Shown: positions 1 to 9,292, numbered from the stretch's first letter. The stretch: 64,000 bases of DNA from Clostridiales bacterium VE202-21 (GCA_000509105.1 BAIF02000110.1:1-64000); one strand, 5' to 3'. Program-made: numbers and translations. The notes: a model not told the origin generated them from the sequence alone.

Positions 1-1
1 C

Positions 2-24
2 AACGAGTCTAAAGCTCGTTAACT
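2..24 (+). terminator. Short hairpin at window edge
   Basis: AACGAG and CTCGTT form a 6-bp stem just before the T-box promoter. It may be the terminator of a gene lying outside the window, but there is no long T-run behind it, so the assignment is weak. Confidence 0.3.
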
Positions 25-47
25 AACTCCCGATTTAAAAAAAAGTA

Positions 48-76
48 TTGACATTTGAAAGTTCCCGTAGTAAAGT
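48..76 (+). promoter_or_regulatory. Promoter of the trpB T-box transcript
   Basis: A TTGACA box (48-53) and a TAAAGT box (71-76) are separated by exactly 17 bases. They sit just before the T-box leader, so transcription should start near position 83. Confidence 0.75.
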
Positions 77-82
77 ATTTAT

Positions 83-370
83 CAAACCTATGAGGAAGAG
101 CAAGTACCTTTTGTACTTACCACACAGAGAGCTGCAGGCGGTGGGATTGCAGCGGGACAAGGCAGATGGGAATGGGCTTCTGAGGGCGAACTGAAAGTTA
201 CAGTAGGTGAGCCGGAGAGAGTACTCCGTTAACAAAGTCAGCATATGTTAGTATGCATGAGAGGATGCGTTCGCCGCATCAAGCTGGGTGGCACCGCAGG
301 AGTTTTGATGATTCATACTCTTGTCCCTGCAATAATTTATTGTGAGGGATAGGAGTATTTTTTTATGCAG
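83..370 (+). promoter_or_regulatory. T-box leader, probably tRNA-Trp sensing
   Basis: The conserved T-box sequence GGGTGGCACCGCAG lies at 286-299. Upstream are typical stem I pieces: AGAGAGC near 127, the GGTGGGATTGCAGC apical region near 140-153, and GAATGGGCTTCTGAG near 170-184. The triplet TGG at 173-175 sits where the specifier codon is expected, which matches tryptophan and the downstream trpB. Downstream of the T-box sequence is a strong terminator hairpin. In this family, uncharged tRNA pairs with the specifier and the T-box bulge and favours the antiterminator, so trpB would be expressed when charged tRNA-Trp is scarce. The specifier reading comes from the motif position, not from a folded model. 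Confidence 0.92.
315..365 (+). terminator. T-box intrinsic terminator
   Basis: ATACTC...TCCCT pairs with AGGGATAGGAGTAT around an AT-rich loop, followed by eight T residues. Its 5' arm begins about 15 bases behind the T-box sequence, the arrangement expected for the terminator/antiterminator switch. Confidence 0.88.
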
Positions 371-411
371 ATAAAAAGGCTTATCCCTAAAAAAGAAAGG
401 AGATTTATAAA

Positions 412-1796
412 ATGAGTGAAAACAAAATTCCTTACAAGATTTATCTGGAAGAGAGCGAGATGCCGAAGGAGTGGTACAATGTCAGGGCCGATATGAAGAA
501 TAAGCCGGCCCCGCTTCTGAATCCAGGGACTTTAGAGCCTATGACTGCTGAAGAGCTGGGGGTTGTATTCTGTGATGAACTGGTGAAACAGGAACTTGAT
601 AATGACAACCGTCATATTGAGATTCCGGAGAAAATACGGAATTTTTATAAGATGTACCGTCCGGCTCCACTTGTCAGGGCATACTGCCTGGAGGAGAAGC
701 TGCAGACTCCGGCGAAGATTTACTACAAGTTCGAGGGAAATAATACCAGTGGAAGCCATAAACTGAATTCTGCAATTGCACAGGCCTTTTATGCGAAGGA
801 TCAGGGCCTCAAAGGTGTGACAACAGAAACAGGCGCAGGCCAGTGGGGAACAGCCTCTCTATGGCCTGCTCCTATCTGGATCTGGATTGTAAAGTATATA
901 TGGTAAAATGCTCATACGAACAGAAGCCGTTTAGAAGAGAAGTGATGCGGACATATGGGGCAAGTGTAACACCGTCTCCATCCGAGACAACAGAGGTCGG
1001 AAGGAAGATCCTGGCTGAGCATCCGGGCACTTCAGGAAGCCTGGGATGCGCGATTTCCGAGGCTGTGGAAGTGGCAACACATACTGAAGGATACAGATAT
1101 GTGCTGGGAAGCGTATTGAATCAGGTACTGCTCCATCAATCCATCATCGGTGTGGAAGCGAAGATTGCTATGGACAAATATGGAATCAAACCGGACATTA
1201 TCATCGGATGTGCCGGAGGCGGTTCCAACCTGGGAGGCCTGATCTCACCGTTTATGGGAGAGAAACTCAGGGGAGAGGCTGATTATCAGTTTATCGCTGT
1301 TGAGCCGGCATCCTGCCCAAGCCTGACCCGTGGCGTATTTGCATATGATTTCTGCGATACAGGCATGGTCTGCCCCCTGGCTAAGATGTATACTCTGGGA
1401 AGCGGCTTCATTCCATCTGCGAACCACGCAGGAGGGTTGAGATATCATGGAATGAGCTCCACTCTGTCACAGCTGTATCACGACGGATACATGGAGGCGC
1501 GTTCTGTTGAGCAGACATCCGTATTCGAGGCAGCAGAGCAGTTCGCACGGGTAGAGGGCATCCTCCCTGCACCGGAGAGCAGCCATGCAATCAAGGTTGC
1601 CATTGACGAAGCAATGAAGTGCAAGGAGACGGGAGAAGAGAAGACTATTCTGTTCGGACTGACTGGAACCGGATATTTTGATATGCTTGCATATGAAAAA
1701 TTCCATAACAATGAAATGACCGATTATATTCCTACGGATGAAGATCTTCAGACAGGATTTGATGGAATACCCAAATTTGAGGGCAACATGGTATAA
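412..1796 (+). CDS. trpB: Tryptophan synthase beta chain, TrpB2-type (frameshifted)
   Basis: This enzyme condenses indole and serine to tryptophan using pyridoxal phosphate (PLP). Read through one frame change the protein is about 461 residues, the length of the long TrpB2 class rather than the roughly 400 of classical TrpB. The PLP lysine lies in GSHKLNSA (K117), followed by ETGAGQWG, and the phosphate-binding loop GCAGGGSNLGG lies in the second half. The start has AAAGGAG 8-10 bases upstream. Near 853-856 the sequence reads GCCTCTCT where the family needs GCCCTCTCT (GTALSMA), so one C is missing and the frame breaks. Both halves are well conserved, which suggests a sequence error or a very recent mutation. 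No trpA or other trp gene is adjacent, as is usual for trpB2, which often stands alone under a T-box. Confidence 0.9.
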
Positions 1797-1811
1797 AAAA
1801 ATTAATTCATT

Positions 1812-1851
1812 AATCCCTCCAAGTCCCTTAAATATCCGGGTTGGAGGGATT
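1812..1851 (+). terminator. Hairpin behind trpB
   Basis: AATCCCTCCAA pairs perfectly with TTGGAGGGATT (11 bp, 18-base loop) shortly after the trpB stop. There is no clean T-run, so termination is likely but not certain. Confidence 0.6.
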
Positions 1852-1897
1852 GCATTAACAAATTTTCAAAATTATACAAAAAATTTACAAAAATCTG

Positions 1898-1926
1898 TTG
1901 ACATTTTCGGAAATAAATAGTAAGAT
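1898..1926 (+). promoter_or_regulatory. Promoter of tRNA-Leu
   Basis: A consensus TTGACA (1898-1903), a 17-base spacer and TAAGAT (1921-1926) lie about 39 bases before the mature tRNA 5' end. Confidence 0.8.
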
Positions 1927-1964
1927 ATCATTCGTAGCGCAGTTGAGATACAGCACTACAAAAT

Positions 1965-2049
1965 GCGGAAGTGTCGGAACTGGCAGACGAGCAAGACTAA
2001 GGATCTTGTGAGCAATGCGCTCGTGTGGGTTCAAGTCCCATCTTCCGCA
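1965..2049 (+). tRNA. tRNA-Leu (anticodon AAG)
   Basis: The 85-base gene folds as a class II tRNA. The acceptor stem is GCGGAAG/CTTCCGC and the anticodon stem is CAAGA/TCTTG with loop CTAAGGA, so the anticodon is AAG (codon CUU). There is a long variable arm (GAGCAATGCGCTC), and the T arm reads TGGGTTCAAGTCCCA. The 3' CCA is not encoded. A34 would be expected to be deaminated to inosine. Confidence 0.95.
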
Positions 2050-2059
2050 TTAAGGGCGG

Positions 2060-2103
2060 ATAGCTGAAAGCTTTGATTTGTTGGAGCTTTTGGCTATTTT
2101 ATT
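2060..2103 (+). terminator. Terminator of tRNA-Leu
   Basis: ATAGCTGAAAGCT pairs with AGCTTTTGGCTAT (two mismatches) and is followed by a T-rich run, 10 bases behind the tRNA. Confidence 0.8.
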
Positions 2104-2473
2104 TTGCGGAAAAACAGATGGCTGGTAAATAAGATTGCAAATAATATGCGGATTTCAATAATTGAATATCAAACAGACCAGGGATATTGTTTTTATAGCA
2201 GTATTCTTTTTCTGTTGTCTCTGTAAGCCTTTCATTGTAAACGTCACGTAACATAGTGTAGTTCTTTTCCCCTAAAACTCCGCAATAATTAGTGCTAGAG
2301 CTTTTAGACTTCTTGAAGCCTACTCTTAAAAGTTGAAAATACGAAGTTCTGATATGGAAGAACTATCATCAAAAATGCAAGTCAGTATTCAGAAATGGTT
2401 CCAAAGCTGTATCAACAGAAGGAATCGTTACCACAGTTCTTGACTGTGGATATACTGATATGAGGGAGCAATC
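2104..2473. other. Non-coding stretch, no gene recognised
   Basis: This AT-rich stretch between the tRNA terminator and the first ABC ATPase fragment has stops in all frames. It shows no repeat or RNA signature that I recognise. It may hold the decayed promoter and N-terminus of the ABC gene that follows. Confidence 0.5.
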
Positions 2474-2755
2474 AATGGATATAGGACCTAACGGTGCTGG
2501 AGATCCACATTATTAAAAATGATAACAGGAATTATCAGCCCAACTTCCGGTGACACTTTATTTAATCATCACCCTTGGACCGGAAAAGATTTGTTGGATA
2601 TAGGTTCATTATTCGAATCCCCCGCTGTATGAGAATTTGACGGCATTCGAAAACTTAAAAGTACGGGCAACGCTTCTGGGGATTGGGGTAAATAAATGCG
2701 AAGAAGTCTTGCGGAAAATGGACTTAATGGGTGAACTGTGCATATCTGACAATAA
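2474..2755 (+). pseudogene. Decayed ABC ATPase, N-terminal half (antibiotic-export type)
   Basis: Reading across several frames gives IGPNGAG-ST-LKMITGIISPTSGD, a Walker A region with its lysine codon damaged. It continues as LLDIGSLFESPPLYENLTAFENLKVR and ATLLGIG...EEVLRKMDLMG. The SPPLYENLTAFENL pattern is typical of BcrA/lantibiotic-immunity ATPases. At least three frame changes and in-frame stops show that the gene is dead. A plausible C-terminal half lies just downstream but on the opposite strand. The identification rests on my reading of motifs. Confidence 0.72.
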
Positions 2756-2889
2756 AAAAAACTAGCTATGAGGTTCTATTCACACATATCAGATATTCAT
2801 ATTTCTTTCTTGCTTCATACACATTTCTTTGTATCGACTGTGCATTCAGTACCTATATTCCATTCTTTTTTACTCTATGCACTGAATAC

Positions 2890-3022
2890 ACAGCCAAAAA
2901 GGCTGCACCAGTTTACATCGAGAACCAACAACTTAGGGCTGTTAAGCAGCTCCAATTCAATGCCCAGCCGTTGCTTCATTCCCAGAGAAAAATCAGATAT
3001 ACTTTTACTTTCATCGAAAATT
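2890..3022 (-). pseudogene. ABC ATPase signature/Walker B fragment, inverted
   Basis: On the minus strand this reads ISDFSLGMKQRLGIELELL, then NSPKLLVLD, which is the ABC signature helix followed by Walker B. It breaks off where EPTNGLDP should follow: a remnant VN is visible after a deletion. It would complete the plus-strand N-terminal fragment just upstream if the segment had been inverted. It is too short and damaged to be expressed. Confidence 0.68.
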
Positions 3023-3285
3023 GCAGGTACAGGAGGAATGGACGGATAGTGGGATCGATGCATTCTCCCTTATTGAAGCCTCAAAGAAACAGGAGAAGCC
3101 ATTTAATGTCTGTTTTATTGATTGGAAGATGCCGAACGTGGATGGACTGGAAACTGCCAGCCATATCCGCAATATCGCAGGAACTGAGATGGATACAGCC
3201 ATAGATGGAGGCCAGGCAATAGAAAAGTTTGAGATGTACCGGAGGGGCTCTTATGATTTGATCCTGTTGAGGAAGAAAGTCTTGT
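3010..3285 (+). pseudogene. Receiver-domain remnants of a hybrid kinase or response regulator
   Basis: The reading frame contains SGIDAFSLIEASKKQEKPF, then NVCFIDWKMPNVDGLETA and SHIRNIAG. This is a receiver domain with its phospho-acceptor aspartate in FIDWKMP. It then jumps to TAIDGGQAIEKFEMYRRG and SYDLILL, which looks like the alpha1-beta3 part of a second receiver. Two receivers in tandem are typical of hybrid sensor kinases. The end of the first receiver and the start of the second are missing, and the frame stops early. No start codon with a ribosome site is present. Confidence 0.65.
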
Positions 3286-3514
3286 TTCCATGAATTTAGA
3301 TAAGATCATGAAGTGTCTGGATGAGAACCTCATAGGCTTTGGAATAGGTGAACAGCAGGGTGTTGGAGATGATTGCTCAGGCAGACAGAGCTACTATGAC
3401 TGGCGTTCTTAAGAAGGCGAATGATATATGCGGTCATCCAGAACAGCTTACTCCTTGTTGGTAAAATCTACAGCTTTTCCATTCAGTGTTCACAGAGTAA
3501 ATTCCATATTGGAC
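3286..3514. other. Stretch without a recognisable gene
   Basis: Short open stretches occur (for example SLVSMNLDKIMKCLDENL) but none has a ribosome site or a family I recognise. It lies between the receiver remnants and the end of the amidase gene and is probably more gene debris. Confidence 0.5.
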
Positions 3515-5059
3515 TTAGGGAGTTCCCAGTGGATATATGCGGCCCTTTGTATATTCCTGAAAACTATAACCCATTTTTAACAGAGTTTCATCTTCGCCGG
3601 ATGGAACGGTTAATGTGGCTCCCTGTGGTACACCGTTCTTATCTTTTCCTAAAGGGATCGTGAGTTCAGGGAAGCCTGCCGCTGCTGGTAAAGTGGAGGC
3701 AGTGCTATTCAAAAACGCAATGCCGTCCAGACCGTTTTCTTTAAAGGCTGTTTCAAGAAGAGATGCGGCTTTTTCTATACTTTTGCTGATCTCATCAGAA
3801 CTAGTAATTGCAGTCTTCGCAGCTTCTTCCAGATAGTCCTGACCGTATTTGGCATTTTTGTCTTTATCTTTACTATTAAGGGTTATCAAGTTATCCAGCG
3901 TCTTGACAGGTAAATCATAGATACTGGCAAAGTCTTCATAATCTTTTTTGAGAGTCAAATGGATGTTGCTGAAGACTAAGACCCCTTCTTGGCTGAGTGG
4001 GATATCGATGACTTTTGCACCTGCATTCTGGAGCGCTTCTTTTAAAATACTTACCTGGGATTTGTCATTATATTCATAGCTGGCTAATCCAATGGTCTTA
4101 TCTTGCAGAAAATCTTTATCCCATACAGGGGTGATGGCCTGATCAGACATGGCATTGTATACAACCGCTGCATCCTGGACATTTTTTGCAATTGGGCCAG
4201 GGGTATCGATCTGTTTTATGAGGGGAAGGATACCTGCGCCGGAGACTGTAGAACGGGTGGGCTTAAAGCCAACTACTGATCCTGCGGATGCGGGGGCGAC
4301 GATGGAACCGTCTGTTTCTGTACCTATAGATACAGGGGCCAGATTGGCAGTTACGGAAACAGCACTTCCGCTGCTGGAACCGGACGCAGAGATCTTTAAA
4401 GGCCCGAAAGGATTGATGGTCTGTCCTTTTGCGTTACTGTATCCGGCGGGGGCTGTACTGGACATATATCCGGCAAATTCAGAGAGATTATTCTTTCCTA
4501 AAATAATAGCGCCGTGTTTTTTTAAATTGGCCGCAACATCGGCATCCTCGGCAGGAATAAAATCTGCCAATGCAGCAGCACCTGCACTGGTGGGGCTCCC
4601 AGCAGTATTGATGTTATCTTTTAACAGAACCGGAATTCCGAATATCTCGGAGTTAACTTCTGTCCGCTTGTTATACATCTGATCTTTTTGGCGGGCTTCA
4701 TCCATTGCATGGGGATTGATGGTCAGAACTGAATTAAGACCATGTTCCTTTTGATCCAAGGTCTTGATCCTATAAAGACAGATCGCTGTCAGCTCCTCAT
4801 AGGTAAGTCGGCCAGCCTTTATTGTATCCTGAATATCTGTGATCTCTTTTTCAATCACAAACTTTTCCTTATTCTGGACGATACTGTCGATATCCAAACC
4901 GGAAAGCTGTCTGTCGATATTAGATATCAGCTCCTCGTTATGATAAGCCAGCCATTCTTCACCCGGCGGGGCAGCCATTTTATAATAGAGGAAGCCTCCG
5001 GCAGCTATACAGAAAAAGAGGATAAGGATCCCAATAAAAATCTTATATTTTTTTTTCAT
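3515..5059 (-). CDS. Membrane-anchored amidase (amidase signature family)
   Basis: The 514-residue product starts with a basic tail and one hydrophobic segment (about residues 6-27), a signal anchor or signal peptide placing the enzyme outside the membrane. The amidase signature core follows, with the Ser-cisSer-Lys triad: the lysine in LLKDNINT, the middle serine in SASGSSSGSAVSV, and the nucleophile in GTETDGSIVAPASAG. The family hydrolyses amides; the substrate cannot be read from sequence. I chose the ATG at 5059 because GGAGGG lies six bases before it; an upstream ATG at 5107 has no ribosome site. It is the only intact gene in a zone of debris. GatA is unlikely because of the membrane anchor and the lack of gatB/gatC. 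Confidence 0.88.
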   Translation of the reverse strand: MKKKYKIFIGILILFFCIAAGGFLYYKMAAPPGEEWLAYHNEELISNIDRQLSGLDIDSIVQNKEKFVIEKEITDIQDTIKAGRLTYEELTAICLYRIKTLDQKEHGLNSVLTINPHAMDEARQKDQMYNKRTEVNSEIFGIPVLLKDNINTAGSPTSAGAAALADFIPAEDADVAANLKKHGAIILGKNNLSEFAGYMSSTAPAGYSNAKGQTINPFGPLKISASGSSSGSAVSVTANLAPVSIGTETDGSIVAPASAGSVVGFKPTRSTVSGAGILPLIKQIDTPGPIAKNVQDAAVVYNAMSDQAITPVWDKDFLQDKTIGLASYEYNDKSQVSILKEALQNAGAKVIDIPLSQEGVLVFSNIHLTLKKDYEDFASIYDLPVKTLDNLITLNSKDKDKNAKYGQDYLEEAAKTAITSSDEISKSIEKAASLLETAFKENGLDGIAFLNSTASTLPAAAGFPELTIPLGKDKNGVPQGATLTVPSGEDETLLKMGYSFQEYTKGRIYPLGTP

Positions 5060-5202
5060 TTCATTTCCCTCCAATTGATTGTTATATTTTGTGTATCTGA
5101 AATGCAATCTTGATCAAATAGTAAAAGTAAATACTAACTTATAGTCTGCGTTTTTGCCAAGGATTATGCGGCAGGCCTGTATTTGGCTTTAAAATAGAGA
5201 TT

Positions 5203-5307
5203 TTATAAGATAATGGTGATCGTAGTCCCAACACCTATTGTACTTTTCAGTGTAATATCACCTCCTCCGGGATGGTAATATTTGATAGCATTTTCTAATT
5301 CAGCCAT
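5203..5307 (-). pseudogene. Histidine kinase C-terminal remnant
   Basis: The 34-codon minus-strand frame reads MAELENAIKYYHPGGGDITL and ends KSTIGVGTTITIIL. This is the N box of a HATPase domain joined directly to its last strands (GVGT motif), with the G1/F boxes missing. It looks like an internally deleted kinase tail. It lies upstream of the intact two-component/ABC operon and close to the receiver and ABC fragments, so it may belong to the same lost resistance module. Confidence 0.7.
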
Positions 5308-5363
5308 AAGTATGATACTATATGAATGGTGTTTTTTTGTTGTTACGAATCATTTGGAATACA

Positions 5364-5391
5364 AAAATTCTTCTCATTTAAGGAATTTTTA
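5364..5391. promoter_or_regulatory. AT-rich dyad before the permease operon
   Basis: AAAAATTCTT and AAGGAATTTTT form an imperfect inverted repeat (one bulged base) with a 7-base centre, 54 bases before the permease start. A TATACT box follows at 5405-5410. It could be the binding site of the operon's own response regulator or a leftover terminator. Confidence 0.4.
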
Positions 5392-5444
5392 ATAAACAGT
5401 ACGCTATACTCTCCTTATCACCAATGAAAGGGAAGGAAAATTAC

Positions 5445-7825
5445 ATGATACAGAGGATATTGAAAAAGGATCTGAAGAGGAGAAAGAGCGTTAATATCAT
5501 TCTTTTTCTGTTCATTATGATTGCGTCCATCTTTCTGTCAAGCAGCATCAACAATATTATGGTAGTGTCTTCTGCAGTGAACTACTATATGGATTATGCC
5601 AATGTACCCGATGTGAATTATATTATCTCGGTACCCAGGAAAAGGAACAGATCGACAGCTGGATTGAGAAGGATGCCCCGGGCGTGAAAGAGTGGGGCTA
5701 TAATACGGTTATTATGCTGAACGAAAAGGACATCCGGATCCGGGCAGACGGAAAAGATCAGGCTTTTAATACGCATGGGGCGAGCATGTATCTGGGCACA
5801 AAGGATGCCGATTACTGCAAGGTATATGATACGGCCGGGAAGGATTTCAGCCTGGAAAAGGGAGAGATTGCGCTGGGGAAGGCAATGGCCGGTAAAAATA
5901 AGCTGGAGGAAGGCAGCAAGGTGAAACTCAGCGTGGGCGGTTCTGAGAAGCTGTTTACCGTTAAGCTGTTGATCAAGGATGCTGCTTTCGGGAGCGATAT
6001 GGCCGGTATGAGCCGGATGATTGTCTGCCCAGCGGATTATAAATTCTTTTCGGGGAGAGAGGATGCTAACCTCATTGGGCTGTATTACTTTAATGTGGAG
6101 GATGTGAACAGGTTTGTCCGCGGATTTGACGCGGAAGGTTTTGTGACTTCCATGAACTCGATTACCAAAAGTACTTATACGATGGCGTATTCTTTCGATA
6201 TGATTATGGCGGGCCTGCTGATCCTGATCGGAATCTGCCTGATCCTGATAGCACTTTTGGTGCTTCGGTTCACGCTGGTATTTACAATAGAAGAAGAGTA
6301 CCGGGAGATCGGTATCATGAAAGCCATAGGACTTAAGAATTTTGCGATTAAAAAGCTTTACCTTATAAAATATATCCTGATCGTTTTTATTGGCGCTGCG
6401 GCAGGACTGGGAGCAAGTATTCCTGTCAGCAGAATGATGGTCGCATCCGTCAGCGGCAATATGATTATGGAAGATACCCGGGTTAATCTGTGGGTGAATG
6501 GTGTCTGTACGCTGCTGATTGTAATCCTGGTTATGTTTTTCTGCTACAGCTGTACGAGAAAGCTGAATAAAATCTCTGCAATCAGCGCAATACGTGGAGG
6601 CCAGAGCGGGGAACGCTATGGCAGGCGGGCGGGGCTTCGCCTGTACCGCAGAAAACGGATGCCGGTGGCGCTGTTTCTCGGATTCAATGACATGGCGAGC
6701 CATGTAAAGCGGTACCTTGTGCTGATTGTGACCTTTTGTCTGAGTTTTATACTGATTACAATACCTTTGAATACGCTGAACACGATGAAAAGCGATGAGA
6801 TGGCCGGAAAATTCTGTATGGACCCGAACAGCTCTGTTTATGTAGAAAAAATAGAAAACTACGGCGAAAATCTTTACAGAACCAGGAAAGATCTGGATGC
6901 CGGCATGAAGAGAGTAGAAACGGAACTGGCAGAAAAGGGGTATGAAGCTGATCTTACCGGAGTACCGATCTATTTCCTGCGCTATTCCTCCGGGGGAGAG
7001 ACCGGTAAAAACAATATTATGACGGTGCAGATAGCCGGTCCGAACCAGGACTTTCTCTCTTATCAGGAAGGGGATGCGCCGCGTCTGTCCAATGAGGTTG
7101 CATTTTCAAGAAATATTATGGAGCAAAATGGATGGCAGATCGGCGACACGGTAGAAGTAGAAGCCGGCGGGGAGCAGAAGCAGCTTATCATAACAGGATC
7201 ATATTCAGACTACATGCAAGTTGGCAAGAGTGCCAGAATGAATCCGAAACTGATATTGAAAGATGAAACCATGTTTCACTATTGGAACATTATGGTGGAT
7301 ATGGAGACGGATCAGACGCAGGAAGAGCTTGTTACAGAGCTTAGCAGTTTGTTCCCACACTATAAATGGACGACGGCCCAGGATGTGGTGGACCGGAATG
7401 TGGGTGGTATCCAGGAATCTCTGAAGGATATGCTGGTTCCGATGACCGGAATGCTCTGCGCAGTGATTATGCTGATCACCCTGCTGATGGAACGACTGTT
7501 TATAGTCCGCGAAAAGGGGGAGATCGCCATGATGAAGAGTATTGGATACCGAAGCGGGACGATCCGCCTGTGGCAGGTCATGCGTATGGTATGGGTAGCC
7601 CTTATCTCGATGATTGCAGCAGTCCCGCTGTCACTGGTATCCAACCGTTTCATGCTGAAGCCTATTTTTGCGATTATGGGTGCTGACGTGAAGATCCAGG
7701 TGGTGCCATGGCAGGTATACGGGGCTTATCCCGGAGTATTGCTTGTTGGGATTATCCTGGCAACTGTTATTGCTGCAATGAACGTGAAAGAGATCAATAT
7801 CCGCGAACTGAATAACCTGGAGTAG
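5445..7825 (+). CDS. FtsX-family ABC transporter permease (frameshifted)
   Basis: Restored, the protein is about 793 residues: an N-terminal membrane helix, an extracellular domain, three helices (LLILIGICLILIALLVLRF onward), a second N-terminal helix after residue 410, a second extracellular domain and three closing helices. This is two FtsX repeats, as in permeases of antimicrobial-peptide or lipoprotein-handling transporters. The ATG at 5445 has GGAAGG eight bases upstream. Near 5629-5631 TCTCGGTACC needs one more base (TCTCCGGTACC) to join the N-terminal 60 residues to the rest. The ATPase gene follows after 12 bases, then a response regulator and kinase, so a stress-responsive export or sensing module is likely. 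The substrate is unknown. Confidence 0.85.
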
Positions 7826-7837
7826 GAGGAATAGAAT

Positions 7838-8608
7838 ATGAAGACATTAGAGGTATCGAACCTGTGTAAAACCTATATAATAAAGAAGCGCCAGAACAAT
7901 GTTCTGCGCAACGTAAATCTGACGATCCATGAGGGGGAAATGCTGGGAATTATGGGACCGTCCGGATCCGGAAAAACCACGCTTCTCTATACGATAAGCG
8001 GCATGGATTCCGCAACAGCCGGGAAAGTGGACTTTTTTGGACGGGAGCTGACTTCTCTGAAAGCAGGAGATATGAGCGATGTGCGCCTGAATGAGATGGG
8101 GTTTGTATTTCAACAGATGTATATGCTGAAAAATCTGTCGGTATATGATAATATTATTTTACCCGGGTACCAGACGGCGGAGGGAAAGACAAAGAGTGGC
8201 AGAAAGCAGCTCAATGAGAGGGCGAAACTGCTCATGCACAAGCTGGGAATTAGTGAGATTGCGGAAAATGATGTCAACGAGGTATCGGGCGGGCAGCTTC
8301 AGCGGGCGTGCATCTGCCGCAGCATGATAAACAATCCCAGAATCATATTTGCAGATGAACCCACCGGGGCGCTGAATAAGCAGAATTCCCTTGAGGTAAT
8401 GGAGGAACTGAACCATATTAACAGAGAGGGAACTACGATCATGCTGGTGACCCATGATATGAAAGTGGCTTCAAAATGCGGGAGGGTACTGTATATTGAA
8501 GACGGCGACATCCGTGAAGAAATCACCCTTGGAAGACGGGAAAGTGCGCAGGAGGACAGGGCCAGGGAGAGAACTTTAAATGACTGGCTGATCAAATTGG
8601 GATGGTAA
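7838..8608 (+). CDS. ABC transporter ATP-binding protein (LolD/MacB-like)
   Basis: This 256-residue ATPase powers the FtsX permease encoded just upstream. It shows Walker A GPSGSGKTT (about residue 40), a Q-loop in FVFQQMYMLKNLSV, the signature VSGGQLQRACICRSM, Walker B IIFADEPTGAL and the H-loop MLVTHDM. The MYMLKNLSVYDN and ADEPTGAL forms are typical of MacB/BceA-type ATPases working with FtsX permeases. The C-terminal 30 residues are an acidic/basic extension. AGGAGG lies ahead of the start, and the response regulator begins three bases after the stop, so all four genes should be one transcript. Confidence 0.92.
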   Translation: MKTLEVSNLCKTYIIKKRQNNVLRNVNLTIHEGEMLGIMGPSGSGKTTLLYTISGMDSATAGKVDFFGRELTSLKAGDMSDVRLNEMGFVFQQMYMLKNLSVYDNIILPGYQTAEGKTKSGRKQLNERAKLLMHKLGISEIAENDVNEVSGGQLQRACICRSMINNPRIIFADEPTGALNKQNSLEVMEELNHINREGTTIMLVTHDMKVASKCGRVLYIEDGDIREEITLGRRESAQEDRARERTLNDWLIKLGW

Positions 8609-8611
8609 GAC

Positions 8612-9292
8612 ATGAAAGATATATTACTGGTGGAAGACAATAAGGAACTGGCGGTTCTGATACGGGATTTCCTGAACAGAGAGGGATATTCCGTCTGTTG
8701 GGCCGGGAGCGGGACGGAAGCGCTGGATTACATGGAGGGGCAGCCTGTGAAATTGCTGCTTCTTGATATTATGCTGCCGGAAATGGACGGATTTGCAGTC
8801 TGCCGTGCTGTGAGGGCGAAGTGGAATCTTCCGGTGCTCATCATGAGCGCACGGGACGGCAGGGCTGATAAACTGACCGGATATGAACTTGGGGCGGACG
8901 ATTACATGGAGAAGCCTGTGGACGCAGAGATTTTGATCGCTAAGGTCAAAGCGCTGATGCAGCGTGCTTATGGCGGACGTCAGGAGTCGGATCTGATCGT
9001 ATCCGGGAAAATCAGCCTGGATACAAGTGCAAGGCAGGCCTATCTGAACGGCCAGGAACTGGAACTGAATGTGAAGGAGTATGAGCTTCTGCTTCTGTTT
9101 CTCGAAAACCCGGGGAAGACGCTCAGAAAAGAATATATTTTCGCACAGATATGGGGAATGGACAGCCTGAGTGAGAATCAGACCCTTACCGTACACATCA
9201 AGATGCTGCGAAGCAAGATTGAAGATAATCCCAGGGAGCCCGGGCGGATACAGACAGTCTGGGGAGTAGGTTACCGCTATGAAGAAGTTTAA
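8612..9292 (+). CDS. OmpR/PhoB-family response regulator
   Basis: The 226-residue protein has an N-terminal receiver with the acidic pair in VEDNKEL, the phospho-aspartate in LLLLDIMLPEMDG and the conserved lysine in MEKPVD. A C-terminal winged helix (VKEYELLLLFLENPG...VWGVGYRYE) binds DNA. It is the partner of the kinase whose ATG lies inside its last codons (14-base overlap). The usual target of such regulators is their adjacent ABC operon, here the permease and ATPase upstream. Confidence 0.95.
   Translation: MKDILLVEDNKELAVLIRDFLNREGYSVCWAGSGTEALDYMEGQPVKLLLLDIMLPEMDGFAVCRAVRAKWNLPVLIMSARDGRADKLTGYELGADDYMEKPVDAEILIAKVKALMQRAYGGRQESDLIVSGKISLDTSARQAYLNGQELELNVKEYELLLLFLENPGKTLRKEYIFAQIWGMDSLSENQTLTVHIKMLRSKIEDNPREPGRIQTVWGVGYRYEEV

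Noticed and set aside
853..860. Programmed frameshifting in trpB or the other broken genes
   Set aside because: There are no slippery heptamers with downstream structure at the break sites, and nine unrelated housekeeping genes are affected, so sequence error is simpler.
1930..1962. A tRNA-like D-arm sequence (TAGCGCAGTTGAGATACAGCAC) just before tRNA-Leu
   Set aside because: It resembles a tRNA 5' half, but no anticodon or T arm follows, and it lies in the expected leader of the tRNA-Leu transcript. It is too short to call a tRNA pseudogene.
2731..3204. A 157-codon frame in the decayed zone
   Set aside because: Its sequence has no family pattern, and it overlaps recognisable pseudogene pieces in other frames and on the other strand.
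5618..6703. A 361-codon open frame on the minus strand
   Set aside because: It lies antisense to the FtsX permease, has histidine/cysteine-rich composition unlike a real protein, and no ribosome site. The permease frame shows clear family motifs.
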